This document shows, in pieces, positions 25,991 to 35,269 of a DNA stretch of 64,000 nucleotides. Position 1 is the stretch's first letter, and every line of letters starts with the position of its first letter. Position numbers and translations under genes: made by a program. Origin of the DNA: Herbaspirillum sp. CF444 (GTDB lineage: Bacteria; Pseudomonadota; Gammaproteobacteria; Burkholderiales; Burkholderiaceae_D); the NCBI RefSeq assembly GCF_000282135.1, contig NZ_AKJW01000118.1:1-64000 (forward strand). Direction: 5' to 3'. A model generated the notes under the pieces. The model was not told where the DNA came from and made no database searches. It worked only from the letters and a program-made list of their open reading frames with translations.

Positions 25991-27345
25991 CGCATTCGCT
26001 GCAAGCGCAACTGCTGTTCTGGCTGTCGCTGGTGATCGTCGTCGCCGCGCTGGGCGGGGGTTATTTTTCGTTCCGGGGCGCCTTCAATGAAGCCTATGAA
26101 TTCCAGGACGATCAGTTGCGCCAGATCGCCGGCCTGATGGAGCAGCAACGCCCCGCGCCCGGATTCGTGATTACGGAAATTACCGAAGAAACCGCCGATC
26201 CGGAATCCCAGGTCATCGTGCAGGTAATGGGCAAACACGGCTCTGAAATCTCCGTGCGCCATGACGAAAAACTCAGTCTGCCGCCGAATTTGCCCGAAGG
26301 CATCCAGACCTTCCAGTCCAGCCATCACGCCTGGCGGCTGTTCATCCGCAACCTGCCCAGCGGAGACCGGCTGGTGGTCGGCCAGCGCACCGAAGTACGC
26401 GACGAGATCGCGCACGGCAGCGGCTTGCGCACGGTGTTGCCGTTCCTCGTGCTGATGCCGGTGCTGCTGATTGTGGTGAACGTGCTGATCCGGCAAATGT
26501 TGAAGCCGATCGCCAAATTGTCGGGCGATCTCGACCGGCGCGGCGAAGCGGACCTGGGCGCCATGGATGATCGCCACGTGCCGGCGGAGATCCGCCCCTT
26601 TACCTCGTCCATCAACGCGCTTCTGCTGCGCGTGGAAAAATCGATGGAGATGCAAAAACGCTTCGTCGCCGATGCCGCCCACGAATTGCGCTCGCCGCTG
26701 ACGGCGCTGTCGCTGCAGGCGGAGAACCTGTCCAAGATCGATCTGCCGCCGCCGGCCACGGAACGGCTGTCCGCGTTGCGCGGCGGCCTGCAGCGCATGC
26801 GCACGTTGCTGGAGCAATTGCTGCTGATGGCGCGTTCGCAGGCAAGTCCGCAGGGGCAGTCGCAGCAGCCCTTGTCGCAGGTCCCGATGGAAGACATGTT
26901 CAAACAGGTGCTGGAAGACCTGATGCCGATGGTCGAAGCCAAGAAGCTCGACATCGAAGTGCGCGCCGACCGCGAGACCCGGTTTCACGGACATGCGTTC
27001 GACTGCGTCGTCGTCATCAAGAACCTGGTCGACAACGCCATCCGCTACACGCCCGAATACGGCCGCATCGTCATGAGCGCGCGCCAGGACGGCAACCAGG
27101 TGCTGATCGACATCGAAGACAGCGGCCCCGGCGTGTCGGACGAAGACCGGAAGCGTATCTTCGATCCCTTCTACCGCGTGCTCGGCAGCGGCGAATCGGG
27201 ATCAGGACTGGGGCTGGCCATCGTCAAAGCGATTCTGGATCGCAACGGCGCCAGCATTTCCGTTGCCAATATGAAGGACGCCGGCCAGACCGTTTCCGGC
27301 CTGCGCGTGACGGTCTGCTTTCCCGGCCGTTTTCCAACGGCCTGA
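25966..27345 (+). CDS. Two-component sensor histidine kinase, QseC-like
   Basis: A 459-residue membrane kinase. TM1 is at about 15-35, a periplasmic sensor at about 36-155 and TM2 at about 158-178. A short HAMP region follows, then the dimerisation helix with phospho-His239 (FVADAAHELRSPLTALSLQAENL). The ATPase domain has LVDNAIRYTP, IDIEDSGPGVSDEDRKRIFDPFYR and GSGLGLAIVKAI. The partner is the overlapping OmpR-type regulator. The signal is not readable from the sequence. Confidence 0.92.
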   Translation: MDGFKRKITHSLQAQLLFWLSLVIVVAALGGGYFSFRGAFNEAYEFQDDQLRQIAGLMEQQRPAPGFVITEITEETADPESQVIVQVMGKHGSEISVRHDEKLSLPPNLPEGIQTFQSSHHAWRLFIRNLPSGDRLVVGQRTEVRDEIAHGSGLRTVLPFLVLMPVLLIVVNVLIRQMLKPIAKLSGDLDRRGEADLGAMDDRHVPAEIRPFTSSINALLLRVEKSMEMQKRFVADAAHELRSPLTALSLQAENLSKIDLPPPATERLSALRGGLQRMRTLLEQLLLMARSQASPQGQSQQPLSQVPMEDMFKQVLEDLMPMVEAKKLDIEVRADRETRFHGHAFDCVVVIKNLVDNAIRYTPEYGRIVMSARQDGNQVLIDIEDSGPGVSDEDRKRIFDPFYRVLGSGESGSGLGLAIVKAILDRNGASISVANMKDAGQTVSGLRVTVCFPGRFPTA

Positions 27346-27364
27346 AGCGCGTTTCGTGCCTCGC

Positions 27365-27952
27365 TCAGGGTTTCCTGACAATCAGCCGCTGTATGGTTTT
27401 TCCTGAAGACAGACTGGTTTCCGTCTTGTTGAACAACACGTGATGGCCGGCACAGGCATCCAGTACGGACTGTGCATCGAAGGCCGCGTACAGGCGCTGA
27501 TGTTTGTCGCGCTGTGACGCATCGTCGGTGACGCGCCAGCTCAGATACAAGGTGCCGCCGGGACGAAGGAGCGCCAACAAGCGAGCGGTCGCCGCAGGAA
27601 CATCACCGGGATCGAGATGCATGATGACGGTCTCGCACAGCACGTTCTGAAACTGTCCGGTCGGCACGCCGTCGAGCGCCGGCAACAGGGCGCTCTCGAA
27701 GGTCAATGTCGGATAACGCCGCTGCGCCTCTTCCAGCAAACCGGCAGAACCGTCATAACCTGCCGCATCGAAACCGTTGGCATTGAGCCAGGCGACATCG
27801 CGCCCTGCGCCGCAACCGATGTCGGCCGTCGGGCCGGGTGCAAAATGTTCACTCAGCAGCGCATACATGTCATCCGGCGCCGGCTGCGCCAGCCAGTCGT
27901 CGGCAAAGGACGCGGCGTTGCTGTCGTAGGCATGCAATGTCTGGCTATCCAT
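27365..27952 (-). CDS. Class I SAM-dependent methyltransferase
   Basis: A 195-residue protein. The SAM-binding motif I is ADIGCGAGRDVAWLNANGFDAAGYDGS (about 55-80), and post-I and motif II regions (FQNVLCETVIMHLDPGD) are present. The start at 27952 follows AAGGAG. The substrate is unknown; the small size fits a stand-alone methyltransferase of the Methyltransf_11/25 groups. It is convergent with the QseC-like gene. Confidence 0.87.
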   Translation of the reverse strand: MDSQTLHAYDSNAASFADDWLAQPAPDDMYALLSEHFAPGPTADIGCGAGRDVAWLNANGFDAAGYDGSAGLLEEAQRRYPTLTFESALLPALDGVPTGQFQNVLCETVIMHLDPGDVPAATARLLALLRPGGTLYLSWRVTDDASQRDKHQRLYAAFDAQSVLDACAGHHVLFNKTETSLSSGKTIQRLIVRKP

Positions 27953-28030
27953 AGCGCATCTCCTTCTCTGAATCCGGTCATGATAGCCGCACTGCACTGT
28001 TCTTGCCGGACGGCAGCGACTTTCGTCCTG

Positions 28031-28744
28031 TTACAGCGAGCGGGTGATGCCGCCGTCGATGCGGATGTTCTGGCCGGTGATGTAGGCCGCATCGTCCGAC
28101 GACAGATGCGACACCAGCGCCGCGATTTCGGCGACCTTGCCGTAGCGTCCCATGGGGATCTGTTCCCGGATGCCCGGTTTCTCCGGCAGGCTGTCGATGA
28201 AGCCCGGCAGGACGTTGTTCATGCGGATGTTCTCGGCGGCGTACTTGTCGGCGAACAGTTTGGCATAGGCTGCCAGGCCGGCGCGAAACACGCTGGACGT
28301 CGGGAACGACTGCGACGGCTCCACCGCCGAGAAACTGGAAATATTGATGATGGTGCCGCCGCCCTGCCGTTGCATCAGCGGCGTGACCAGGCGCGCCGTG
28401 CGCACCACGTTCATCAGATAGACCTCCATGCCGAGCAGCCATTCTTCGTCGCTCAGCTCCAGCACTTTTCCCTTCGGACCGTGACCGGCGCTGTTGACCA
28501 GCACGTCGATACGCCCCCAGCGGGCCATGCAGGCGTCCACCACTTTTTGCAGATCGTCCGGTGAACGATTCGAACCGGTGACGCCGACGCCGCCAAGGCT
28601 TCCGGCGAGCGCCTCGCCCTTGCCTGACGACGACAGGATGGCCACGCCGAATCCGTCCGCCGCCAGTCTTTGCGCCACGCCGGCGCCCATGCCGCTGCCG
28701 CCGCCGATGACCAGGGCGACTTTTGTAGAGGATGTTGTGTTCAT
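28031..28744 (-). CDS. Divergent SDR-family protein without the YxxxK pair
   Basis: A 237-residue Rossmann protein with a cofactor loop GGGSGMGAG (14-22) and NSAG (84-87). At the active site the catalytic Tyr and Lys are replaced by Ser150 and Arg154 (PTSSVFRAGLAAYAK). The C-terminus keeps ITGQNIRIDGGITRSL, as in ordinary FabG-like enzymes. It may be a cofactor-binding regulator or use altered chemistry. The start follows GGAG. The methyltransferase gene lies downstream in the same direction, 78 bases away. Confidence 0.85.
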   Translation of the reverse strand: MNTTSSTKVALVIGGGSGMGAGVAQRLAADGFGVAILSSSGKGEALAGSLGGVGVTGSNRSPDDLQKVVDACMARWGRIDVLVNSAGHGPKGKVLELSDEEWLLGMEVYLMNVVRTARLVTPLMQRQGGGTIINISSFSAVEPSQSFPTSSVFRAGLAAYAKLFADKYAAENIRMNNVLPGFIDSLPEKPGIREQIPMGRYGKVAEIAALVSHLSSDDAAYITGQNIRIDGGITRSL

Positions 28745-29105
28745 TGCTGCTCCGCCTTTTGAATTTGTGAAATCTGCAAGCTTCGATCGCAGGCGACAGC
28801 GTACACGATCGCCCGCCGGCTTGCCGGGCGTCATCTTTTACCGCAGGAGAAACGATTTGCGGTTTTCCACAGTTGTTTTTAACTCGCGTATTTAACCTGT
28901 GATTTTTTCGCAACACTTTGACCAATAGCAGGCCGCATACGCTCTTCAAGGCCATACCAGGCAGCATGTTCTGCTTGGTATCGAAGATGCAAATGGTTAT
29001 GATTCTTATTTAGTTACATATCCAAAGAATACTTTTACATGTCTGCCTGAGCCCCTTAATCGCACGCCGGCAGCACCACTCGCTTTTATATCAACCGAAA
29101 CGACC
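28745..29105. other. 361-base divergent gap upstream of the FecA-like receptor
   Basis: Holds the promoters of the SDR gene (minus) and the TonB receptor (plus). The half nearer the receptor is AT-rich and includes the Fur-box-like site at 28991-29011. No gene was seen. Confidence 0.5.
28991..29011. promoter_or_regulatory. Candidate Fur box
   Basis: An AT-rich stretch beginning AAATGGTTATGATTCTTAT. By eye it matches 11 of 19 positions of the GATAATGATAATCATTATC Fur consensus and lies 95 bases before the FecA-like receptor gene. Iron repression by Fur is the usual control for such receptors. Confidence 0.5.
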
Positions 29106-31211
29106 ATGACTCCATTTACTCTCCCGCGCTCCGTCGCGACGCCGAGCCGCTGCGCCGTCGCCATTGCAACCGCTTTGTTGTCCCTGTCCGGCGCGTCGTA
29201 TGCACAGCAGGCAACGACTGATACGCCCAACACGCTGGAGTCCATCCAGGTCAGCGGCGACTGGCTGGGCAGCAATAGCCTCGAGACAAGCGTGAAGACT
29301 TTCCCGGGAGCGCGCACCGTGGTCAAGAAGAGCGAAATCGAAAGCACCGGCGCCGTCAGCATCGGCGACGTGATGCGCCGCATTCCCGGCGTGCAGGCAA
29401 CCGACAATTCCGGCACGGCCGGCAGCGCCATTTCGCTCAATATCGGCGTACGCGGCCTGACCGGACGCTATTCTCCGCGTTCGACCATCCTGCTCGATGG
29501 CCTGCCGATGGCGGTGGCGCCCTACGGCCAGCCGCAAATTTCGTTTGCGCCGCTCAGCCTCAACAACATCGAATCCATCGACGTCGTGCGCGGTGGCGGC
29601 GCGGTGCGCTACGGTCCCCAGAACGTCGGCGGCATCATCAACTTCAAGACACGTTCGATCCCGAACCAGCCGGGCCTGACCAGCGATGCCAGCGTGCGCT
29701 ACAACAGTTTCGGCCAGGGCGGCTCCAGCACGCAGTACAGCGCTTTTGCAGGCACGCAGCTCGACAACGGCCTCGGCCTGGCGATGCTGTATTCCGGTTC
29801 GGAAGGATCGGGATGGCGCGACAACAGCAACGAGCGCCTGAACGATTTCGCGTTGAAGTTCCGCTTCGAAATCGATCCGAGCTCCGAGATCTACGGCAAG
29901 GTGTCCTACTACGACGTGCTCTCCCGCACGCCGGGCGGCCTGACAGTCGCGCAGTACAATGCCAATCCGTTCCAGAACACGCGCAAGCACGACTTCTGGT
30001 CGGGCAACCGCAAGGCCATCGACCTCGGCTATCTGAACACGATCTCGGACACCAGGGAATTTGAAATCCGCACTTACTTCGTCGAAAGTTTCCGCCAAAG
30101 CGTGCTGATCGGCAGCTCCACGACCAATTACCAGCATCAGCCGCGAGACTACCAGACCACCGGCATCGAACCGCGCTACACGCAACGCTTCATCACCGGC
30201 AAAGTCGCCAACGACGTGACCGTCGGCTATCGCTACATCGGCGAGCGCGGCACCGACAAGACCTACAATGAGTCCATCGCAACCGGTGTCAATGGTGCAG
30301 TTTCTTCATTCAAGAACAGCACCGATGCGCATGCGCTCTATATCGACGACAAGATTGCTTTCGGCGCATGGCGCATTACGCCGGGTGTGCGTTACGAGCA
30401 CATCAACTCCAGCCGCATCGATTCGACCACCAACGGCAAGTTCGAAGTCACCAACAACAAGCCGCTGCCGTCGGTGAACGTGGCCTACCTGTATTCGCCC
30501 GAGCTGACGCTGTTCACCAACTACAACACGTCCTTCGGCGTGGTGCAGAACACCCAGCTCAACTCGCTGTCGGCCAGCAATCCGCTGTCGCCGGAACTGG
30601 CCAAGACCGTGGAAGCCGGCGCACGCTGGAAGGGCAACAATCTGTCGGCTGAAGTCACCGTGTTCGACATCCGCTTCGACAACCAGATCTCGCAAATCCC
30701 GGGCACCAATCCTGCACTCTTCCAGAACATCGGCAAGACCCAGCATGACGGCGTCGAAACCTCGGTCGATTACAGCTTCGACAAAGACGGCGCCCTGCGC
30801 GGCCTGAGCCTGTACGCGACCTATGCCTACACCCGCGCCTTGCAAAAGTCGGGGACGACCTCCGGTCTCGACGTGCCGTTCTATTCGCGCACGACCGACA
30901 CCATCGGCACACGTTACGAGACGGGTCCGTGGGCGTTCAATCTGTCGACCACGCATCAGAGCCGCCAGTTCATGGATGTCGCTAATACCATTACGGAAAG
31001 TGCCGACGGCAGCGTCGGCGAGATCCCCGGCTTCCGCACCTGGAATGCGCAAGTCAGCTGGAAGATCCCCAACGCCAAGGGCTTCGATGTCATGGCGGGT
31101 GTCAACAACCTGACCGACAAGCGCTATTACACGCGCAACATCGACGGCAATCCCGGCCGCATGGTCGGCGCCCCCCGCACGATCTACGTGCAAGGCCGCT
31201 ACGCGTTCTGA
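29106..31211 (+). CDS. FecA-like TonB-dependent siderophore/citrate receptor
   Basis: A 701-residue outer-membrane receptor for ferric chelates. It has a signal peptide (to about residue 33, SGASYAQQ), a plug domain (about 50-165; SIGDVMRRIPGV, then STILLDGLPMAVAPYGQPQ and VVRGGGAVRYGPQNVGGIINFKTR, very close to FecA), a 22-strand barrel and a C-terminal Phe (YVQGRYAF). No FecIR-type sigma/anti-sigma pair or periplasmic binding protein lies nearby, and there is no long N-terminal signalling extension. Import only, under Fur control, is therefore the likely mode. Confidence 0.92.
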   Translation: MTPFTLPRSVATPSRCAVAIATALLSLSGASYAQQATTDTPNTLESIQVSGDWLGSNSLETSVKTFPGARTVVKKSEIESTGAVSIGDVMRRIPGVQATDNSGTAGSAISLNIGVRGLTGRYSPRSTILLDGLPMAVAPYGQPQISFAPLSLNNIESIDVVRGGGAVRYGPQNVGGIINFKTRSIPNQPGLTSDASVRYNSFGQGGSSTQYSAFAGTQLDNGLGLAMLYSGSEGSGWRDNSNERLNDFALKFRFEIDPSSEIYGKVSYYDVLSRTPGGLTVAQYNANPFQNTRKHDFWSGNRKAIDLGYLNTISDTREFEIRTYFVESFRQSVLIGSSTTNYQHQPRDYQTTGIEPRYTQRFITGKVANDVTVGYRYIGERGTDKTYNESIATGVNGAVSSFKNSTDAHALYIDDKIAFGAWRITPGVRYEHINSSRIDSTTNGKFEVTNNKPLPSVNVAYLYSPELTLFTNYNTSFGVVQNTQLNSLSASNPLSPELAKTVEAGARWKGNNLSAEVTVFDIRFDNQISQIPGTNPALFQNIGKTQHDGVETSVDYSFDKDGALRGLSLYATYAYTRALQKSGTTSGLDVPFYSRTTDTIGTRYETGPWAFNLSTTHQSRQFMDVANTITESADGSVGEIPGFRTWNAQVSWKIPNAKGFDVMAGVNNLTDKRYYTRNIDGNPGRMVGAPRTIYVQGRYAF

Positions 31212-31237
31212 TAGTTTGATTGGCGCCATGATACAAA

Positions 31238-31267
31238 CCGAAGTACGCAAAGCCCGGCGTACTTCGG
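31238..31267 (+). terminator. Hairpin after the FecA-like gene
   Basis: Perfect 10-bp arms CCGAAGTACG / CGTACTTCGG with a 10-base loop, 27 bases after the receptor stop codon. No real T-tract follows, so it may be a weak or Rho-assisted terminator, or protect the 3' end of the mRNA. Confidence 0.5.
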
Positions 31268-31318
31268 CTTCGGCCCCTTCCCGTCGGCGCCGTGCGGTTT
31301 GCCTCACCTCGCGTCAGC

Positions 31319-32089
31319 TCACATCCGGGACGGCCTGAAACTCTTCGCCAGCTGATTCAGCATGAACTCCGGCGCCAGCCGGCTCATCAGCTTGAGCACG
31401 TTGCTCAGACCCGGACGAATTTCCAGCTTGCCGGCTTCGATGCCTTTGATCGCATGTTCAGCGAGCACTTTGACGTCCATCGCTTTCATGTCCTTCACCT
31501 CTTCCTTGAACTCGTCCCGGAACAAGGGCGTCTCGGTCCCCGGCGGCGCCAGTTCGATCACCGCAACGCTGCTGCCGCGCAATTGCACGCGCAAGGCTTG
31601 CGAGTAGGAATGCAGTGCAGCCTTGGTGGCGCTGTACACCGGTGAAGAAGCGAACGGCACGAACGCCAGTCCCGACGACACGTTGATGATGGCGGCATCC
31701 TTCTGCGCTTTCAGGTGCGGCAGGAATTGCTGCACCATGCGCAACGGTCCGCTCAGATTGATGTCGATTTCGCGCGTGATGTCGGCGACGCCGTGACGCG
31801 TGTCGTTGAGATCGAGATTGCGCATGATGCCGGCATTGTTGATCAATACATTCAAGGCGGGAAACTGCGCCGTCACCTGTGCGTGCAAGGCGGCAATCGC
31901 CCCGGCGTCGCTGACGTCGCTCTGAATGGCGTGCACTTGCGGCAACACGCGTTTTGCCGCGTGCAACTTTTCGCTATCGCGGCCGGTGATGATCACGGTG
32001 TTGCCGAGCGCGATCAGGCGGCGCGCCAACTCAAGGCCGATACCGCTGCTGCCGCCGGTGATGAGGATGGTTTTATTCTTCAGTTTCAT
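31319..32089 (-). CDS. SDR-family oxidoreductase (DltE-like)
   Basis: A 256-residue dehydrogenase with a complete SDR set: TGGSSGIG (cofactor), NNAG, Ser in NVSSGL and the catalytic YSATK. It is most like DltE/YqjQ-type SDRs, for which the substrate is usually unknown. The start follows AGGAG. It is divergent from an HxlR regulator across a 162-base gap with a long inverted repeat, so it is probably the regulated target. Confidence 0.88.
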   Translation of the reverse strand: MKLKNKTILITGGSSGIGLELARRLIALGNTVIITGRDSEKLHAAKRVLPQVHAIQSDVSDAGAIAALHAQVTAQFPALNVLINNAGIMRNLDLNDTRHGVADITREIDINLSGPLRMVQQFLPHLKAQKDAAIINVSSGLAFVPFASSPVYSATKAALHSYSQALRVQLRGSSVAVIELAPPGTETPLFRDEFKEEVKDMKAMDVKVLAEHAIKGIEAGKLEIRPGLSNVLKLMSRLAPEFMLNQLAKSFRPSRM

Positions 32090-32180
32090 GACTGCTCCTG
32101 GGTGAGTCCGATGATGATCGATGGATGAGCGACAAGTTTCGCTTGCCAGAAAACCCGCTGAAACCCAGTATATGGACTAC

Positions 32181-32234
32181 ACTCTCTTTTAGAAAGTAGG
32201 CACTATCAAGTGCGAGAGTTACCGAAAAGAGAGT
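32181..32234. promoter_or_regulatory. Spaced inverted repeat in the SDR/HxlR gap
   Basis: ACTCTCTTTT (32181-32190) and its exact complement AAAAGAGAGT (32225-32234) are 34 bases apart. The distal arm lies just before the HxlR start. A smaller palindrome, CACTATCAAGTG, is near the centre (32201-32212). This is a candidate operator for the HxlR protein, which typically represses a divergent oxidoreductase gene and itself. Confidence 0.5.
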
Positions 32235-32251
32235 AACAGGAGAGCCAGAAA

Positions 32252-32695
32252 ATGAAGATCGCACCGCCCACCAAAGAACAAATTGCCAAGGCGCACTACT
32301 ATATTACGCAAGCGCCGCCGCAAGAAATCGATCCGCGCCTGGAAGCGCTCGTCACCGAAGTGATCGGCCGCGTCGCCGACAAATGGACCATGCTGATTCT
32401 GGAAGTACTATCGGAACACGGCGAGTCGCGCTTCACGCGCATCGGCGAACTGGTCGGCGGCATCAGCCAGAAGATGCTCACGCAAACCCTGCGCCAGATG
32501 GAACGCGACGGCTTGCTGATTCGTACCGTACATCCGGTGGTGCCGCCGCGCGTCGAATACAAGCTGACCGGGCTCGGCATGAGCCTGGGCGCAGCATTTT
32601 GCGGCGTATGGATCTGGGCTGCAGAAAACTTGCAAAGCATCGAACAGGCGCGCCGCGAGTTCGATCAGAGAGCGAATGACAAGACGGTAAAGTAA
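32252..32695 (+). CDS. HxlR-family transcriptional regulator
   Basis: A 147-residue winged-helix protein. The HxlR core is VIGRVADKWTMLILEVLSEHGESRFTRIGELVGGISQKMLTQTLRQMERDGLLIRTVHPVVPPRVEYKLTGLGMSLG (about 30-110). HxlR proteins sense quinones, aldehydes or other electrophiles and control adjacent redox enzymes. The start follows a CAGGAGAG site. It lacks the N-terminal Cys-Pro signature of thiol-sensing members, so the trigger is unclear. Confidence 0.9.
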   Translation: MKIAPPTKEQIAKAHYYITQAPPQEIDPRLEALVTEVIGRVADKWTMLILEVLSEHGESRFTRIGELVGGISQKMLTQTLRQMERDGLLIRTVHPVVPPRVEYKLTGLGMSLGAAFCGVWIWAAENLQSIEQARREFDQRANDKTVK

Positions 32696-32714
32696 ATGCA
32701 GAAATGAAAACGCC

Positions 32715-32738
32715 CTGCATTCCTTTCATGGAATGCAG
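32715..32738 (-). terminator. Intrinsic terminator for the small lipoprotein gene
   Basis: Perfect 9-bp arms CTGCATTCC / GGAATGCAG with a 6-base loop. Read on the minus strand the hairpin is followed by GGGCGTTTTCATTTC, a modest T-rich tail, which suits the lipoprotein gene ending at 32780. It can also slow read-through from the HxlR gene. Confidence 0.55.
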
Positions 32739-32779
32739 AGCGGAAGGCAAGCGACGACATTCAAGCCATCGTCATCAAC

Positions 32780-33034
32780 TCAACGCCAGCCGCGATGCCA
32801 GCCGTATTGCGGATGACGCCAACCCCAACCGTAGTGGGCGTGATACTCCCAGACATAGCCCGGTCCGGGCGATGCATAGGTCGGCTGCACATACACCACG
32901 CCCGGTGGCGCAACGTAAGCCGGTTCGACATACGCCGGGCGCACCGATGGCGGCGTCACCACGCAACCACTGACGGCTACCACCACGGCCGCCACCGACA
33001 ACAAGCCTGCGATCCTGATCATTCGGGTATTCAT
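32780..33034 (-). CDS. Small lipoprotein rich in Pro, Tyr and Trp
   Basis: An 84-residue protein with a lipoprotein signal (MNTRMIRIAGLLSVAAVVVAVSGC; lipobox VSGC). The mature part is low-complexity (APPGVVYVQPTYASPGPGYVWEYHAHYGWGWRHPQYGWHRGWR), reminiscent of the small YXWGXW-repeat lipoproteins of betaproteobacteria. The start follows GAGGAG. The function is unknown; a surface or cell-envelope role is likely. Confidence 0.75.
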   Translation of the reverse strand: MNTRMIRIAGLLSVAAVVVAVSGCVVTPPSVRPAYVEPAYVAPPGVVYVQPTYASPGPGYVWEYHAHYGWGWRHPQYGWHRGWR

Positions 33035-33265
33035 CTTTTTGCTCCTCGTTAGGAAATCGGACAATGATGTCAGCCCTATATCAACCGCCCGGGCAGACGC
33101 CGGACGCAACAAGGCTGTTACCCTCTTAACGAAGAAAGACCACAAAACGAAGACGGTAAAGTTGTATTAATCTGTAAGAAGATTCAGCAGTTTGTCAGAC
33201 ATTGCCAAGAAATAAATTTGCCATGCCGTCATCACCGAACGCGTCTCCGATTGCGCTGTTTCAAT

Positions 33266-34111
33266 CTACGCGGCATCCGTCGAACACGTCAGCACTTCCC
33301 ATTGCGCCAGCTCCTGCGTCAGCTCCGCCAGCTTCTTCCTGACCAGTCCCAATGCATCGCTTCCCAACAGCAAATGCGCCGGTGGCGACGGACTATCCAC
33401 CAGCGTCAACATCGCCTGCGCAGCTTTGCGCGGATCGCCCGGCTGCTTGCCGCTGCGCTCTGCACGTGTATTGCGGATGGGGTCGAACAGCGCGTCGTAG
33501 TCGGCGACACTGCGCGGCGAACGCACCATCGAACGCCCCGCCCAGTCGGTACGAAACGATCCCGGCGCCACGGCAGTGACAAACACATTGAAGGCCCTGA
33601 GTTCCTTGCCCAGCGTCTCCGAAATTCCCTCCAGCGCGAACTTGCTGCCGCAGTAATACGCGATTCCCGGCATCGTAATGAAGCCCCCCATCGAGGTGAT
33701 GTTGATGATGTGGCCGCGTCGGCGTTGACGCATGAAGGGCACGAAGGATTTTGTCACCGCCACCGCGCCGAACACGTTGACGTCAAATTGACGTTGCAAC
33801 GCATCCATGCCGGACTCCTCGAAGATACCCTCATGACCGTAACCGGCATTGTTGACCAGCACGTCGACCGGGCCGATGGCGGCTTCAACATCGGCCGCGA
33901 TCTTTTCTGCGGCGGCAAAATCAGTGACGTCGAGAATACGTGCGAATGCGCGACCCGGCGTTGCTGAAAACTGCGCTTTGAAATCGCTTGCGGCAGCGGC
34001 ATTGCGTACCGTGCCGATCACGCGATGGCCGGCATCGATGGCAGCTTGCGACAAGGCGCGGCCGAAGCCGCTGCTGACGCCGGTGATAAAAAAAGTTTTG
34101 GATGCAGACAT
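33266..34111 (-). CDS. SDR-family oxidoreductase
   Basis: A 281-residue classical SDR. The cofactor loop is TGVSSGFGRAL, NNAG is present, and the catalytic pair is YCGSK (in GIAYYCGSKFALEGISETLGKEL). The extended C-terminal part fits retinol-dehydrogenase-like or NAD(P)-dependent SDRs. The start at 34111 follows AAGGAA. It is divergent from an AraC-type regulator, a frequent pairing in which the regulator activates the SDR. Confidence 0.88.
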   Translation of the reverse strand: MSASKTFFITGVSSGFGRALSQAAIDAGHRVIGTVRNAAAASDFKAQFSATPGRAFARILDVTDFAAAEKIAADVEAAIGPVDVLVNNAGYGHEGIFEESGMDALQRQFDVNVFGAVAVTKSFVPFMRQRRRGHIINITSMGGFITMPGIAYYCGSKFALEGISETLGKELRAFNVFVTAVAPGSFRTDWAGRSMVRSPRSVADYDALFDPIRNTRAERSGKQPGDPRKAAQAMLTLVDSPSPPAHLLLGSDALGLVRKKLAELTQELAQWEVLTCSTDAA

Positions 34112-34289
34112 GGCAATTCCTTTGCTGTGCGTGAAAAACAAGAACAAAAATCGACCAGGCCATTATCGATTTCCACGCATTCTGAAGCTGCCGGTTCTTC
34201 TCGCATGTTTGCCTGATTCTATGAGACACCTGCAAATACAGGAAAACAATGGCACAGTGGCGGCATTGCCAATTGCCGGATTCAATGAC

Positions 34290-35258
34290 ATGCCAACCTC
34301 CTTGCCGCTCAGCACGCCGAAGGAAATCCGTCGCCGCATGGCCGAACGTATGGTCGAGTTGCTGGCGGCGCTGACGCCGTTGGAAGGCTACAACCTGTCG
34401 CCGCTGCCGGACGTGCGCTTCCTGCGTTCGAATCGCCCGCTGAAGCGCATGCCGGTGCTGTACGAGCCGGGCATCGTGATCGTGGCGCAGGGACGCAAAC
34501 GCGGCCATCTCGGTTCGGAAGTGTATTTGTACGACGCTCAGCACTATCTGGCGGTATCGGTGCCGGTGCCGTTTTCGATGGAAACCGACGCCAGCGAGAA
34601 GGAGCCGATGCTGGCGATCTACCTGCGTCTGGATTTCAAGGTCGCGGCAGAATTGATGATGCAGATCGATGAATGCGTCGGCCCCAGCGCCGCCAAACCG
34701 CGTGGGATGGTGTCAACGCCGATGGAGACGGCGCTGAGCAGTTCCGTGCTGCGTTTTTTGGAAGCCATGAGCAATCCGCTGGAAGCGGAAGTATTGGGTC
34801 CGTCGTTGAGACGCGAAATCTACTTCCGCGTGTTGACTGGTCAGCAAGGAGGATCGATGCGCGCCGCGCTGACCATGCAAGGACAGTTCGGCAAGATCTC
34901 GCGCGCCATCAGCATGATCCACCGCAGCTATGACGAAGCGCTCGGCATCGAACAACTGGCCAGGGAAGCCGGCATGAGCGTGCCGACCTTCCATGCCCAT
35001 TTCAAGACCGTGACGGATACCTCGCCGCTGCAGTATCTGAAATCGACGCGGCTGCATCAGGCGCGCCTGCTGATGCTGCGCAACGGCATGACGGCGGGCG
35101 CCGCCTGCGCGCAAGTCGGTTACGAAAGCGCATCGCAGTTCAGCCGCGAATTCAAACGCCTGTTCGGCCGTACGCCGGTCGATGAAGTCGAACGCATGCG
35201 CAAGAGCTTTACACTGCCGCCGCAGGATGACGGCGCGCAGTTTGTGTCCTCACATTGA
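34290..35258 (+). CDS. AraC-family transcriptional regulator (AraC_N type)
   Basis: A 322-residue regulator. An N-terminal AraC_N sensing domain (about 25-185; LPDVRFLRSNRPLKRMPVLYEPGIVIVAQGRKRGHLG) precedes two HTH motifs (about 215-310; ALGIEQLAREAGMSVPTFHAHFKTVTDTSPLQYLKSTRLHQARLLM and GAACAQVGYESASQFSREFKRLFGRTP). The start is uncertain: ATG at 34290 fits the family length, while an in-frame ATG at 34221 would add 23 residues. It is divergent from the SDR gene. Confidence 0.87.
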   Translation: MPTSLPLSTPKEIRRRMAERMVELLAALTPLEGYNLSPLPDVRFLRSNRPLKRMPVLYEPGIVIVAQGRKRGHLGSEVYLYDAQHYLAVSVPVPFSMETDASEKEPMLAIYLRLDFKVAAELMMQIDECVGPSAAKPRGMVSTPMETALSSSVLRFLEAMSNPLEAEVLGPSLRREIYFRVLTGQQGGSMRAALTMQGQFGKISRAISMIHRSYDEALGIEQLAREAGMSVPTFHAHFKTVTDTSPLQYLKSTRLHQARLLMLRNGMTAGAACAQVGYESASQFSREFKRLFGRTPVDEVERMRKSFTLPPQDDGAQFVSSH

Positions 35259-35269
35259 TTGCGAAAATC

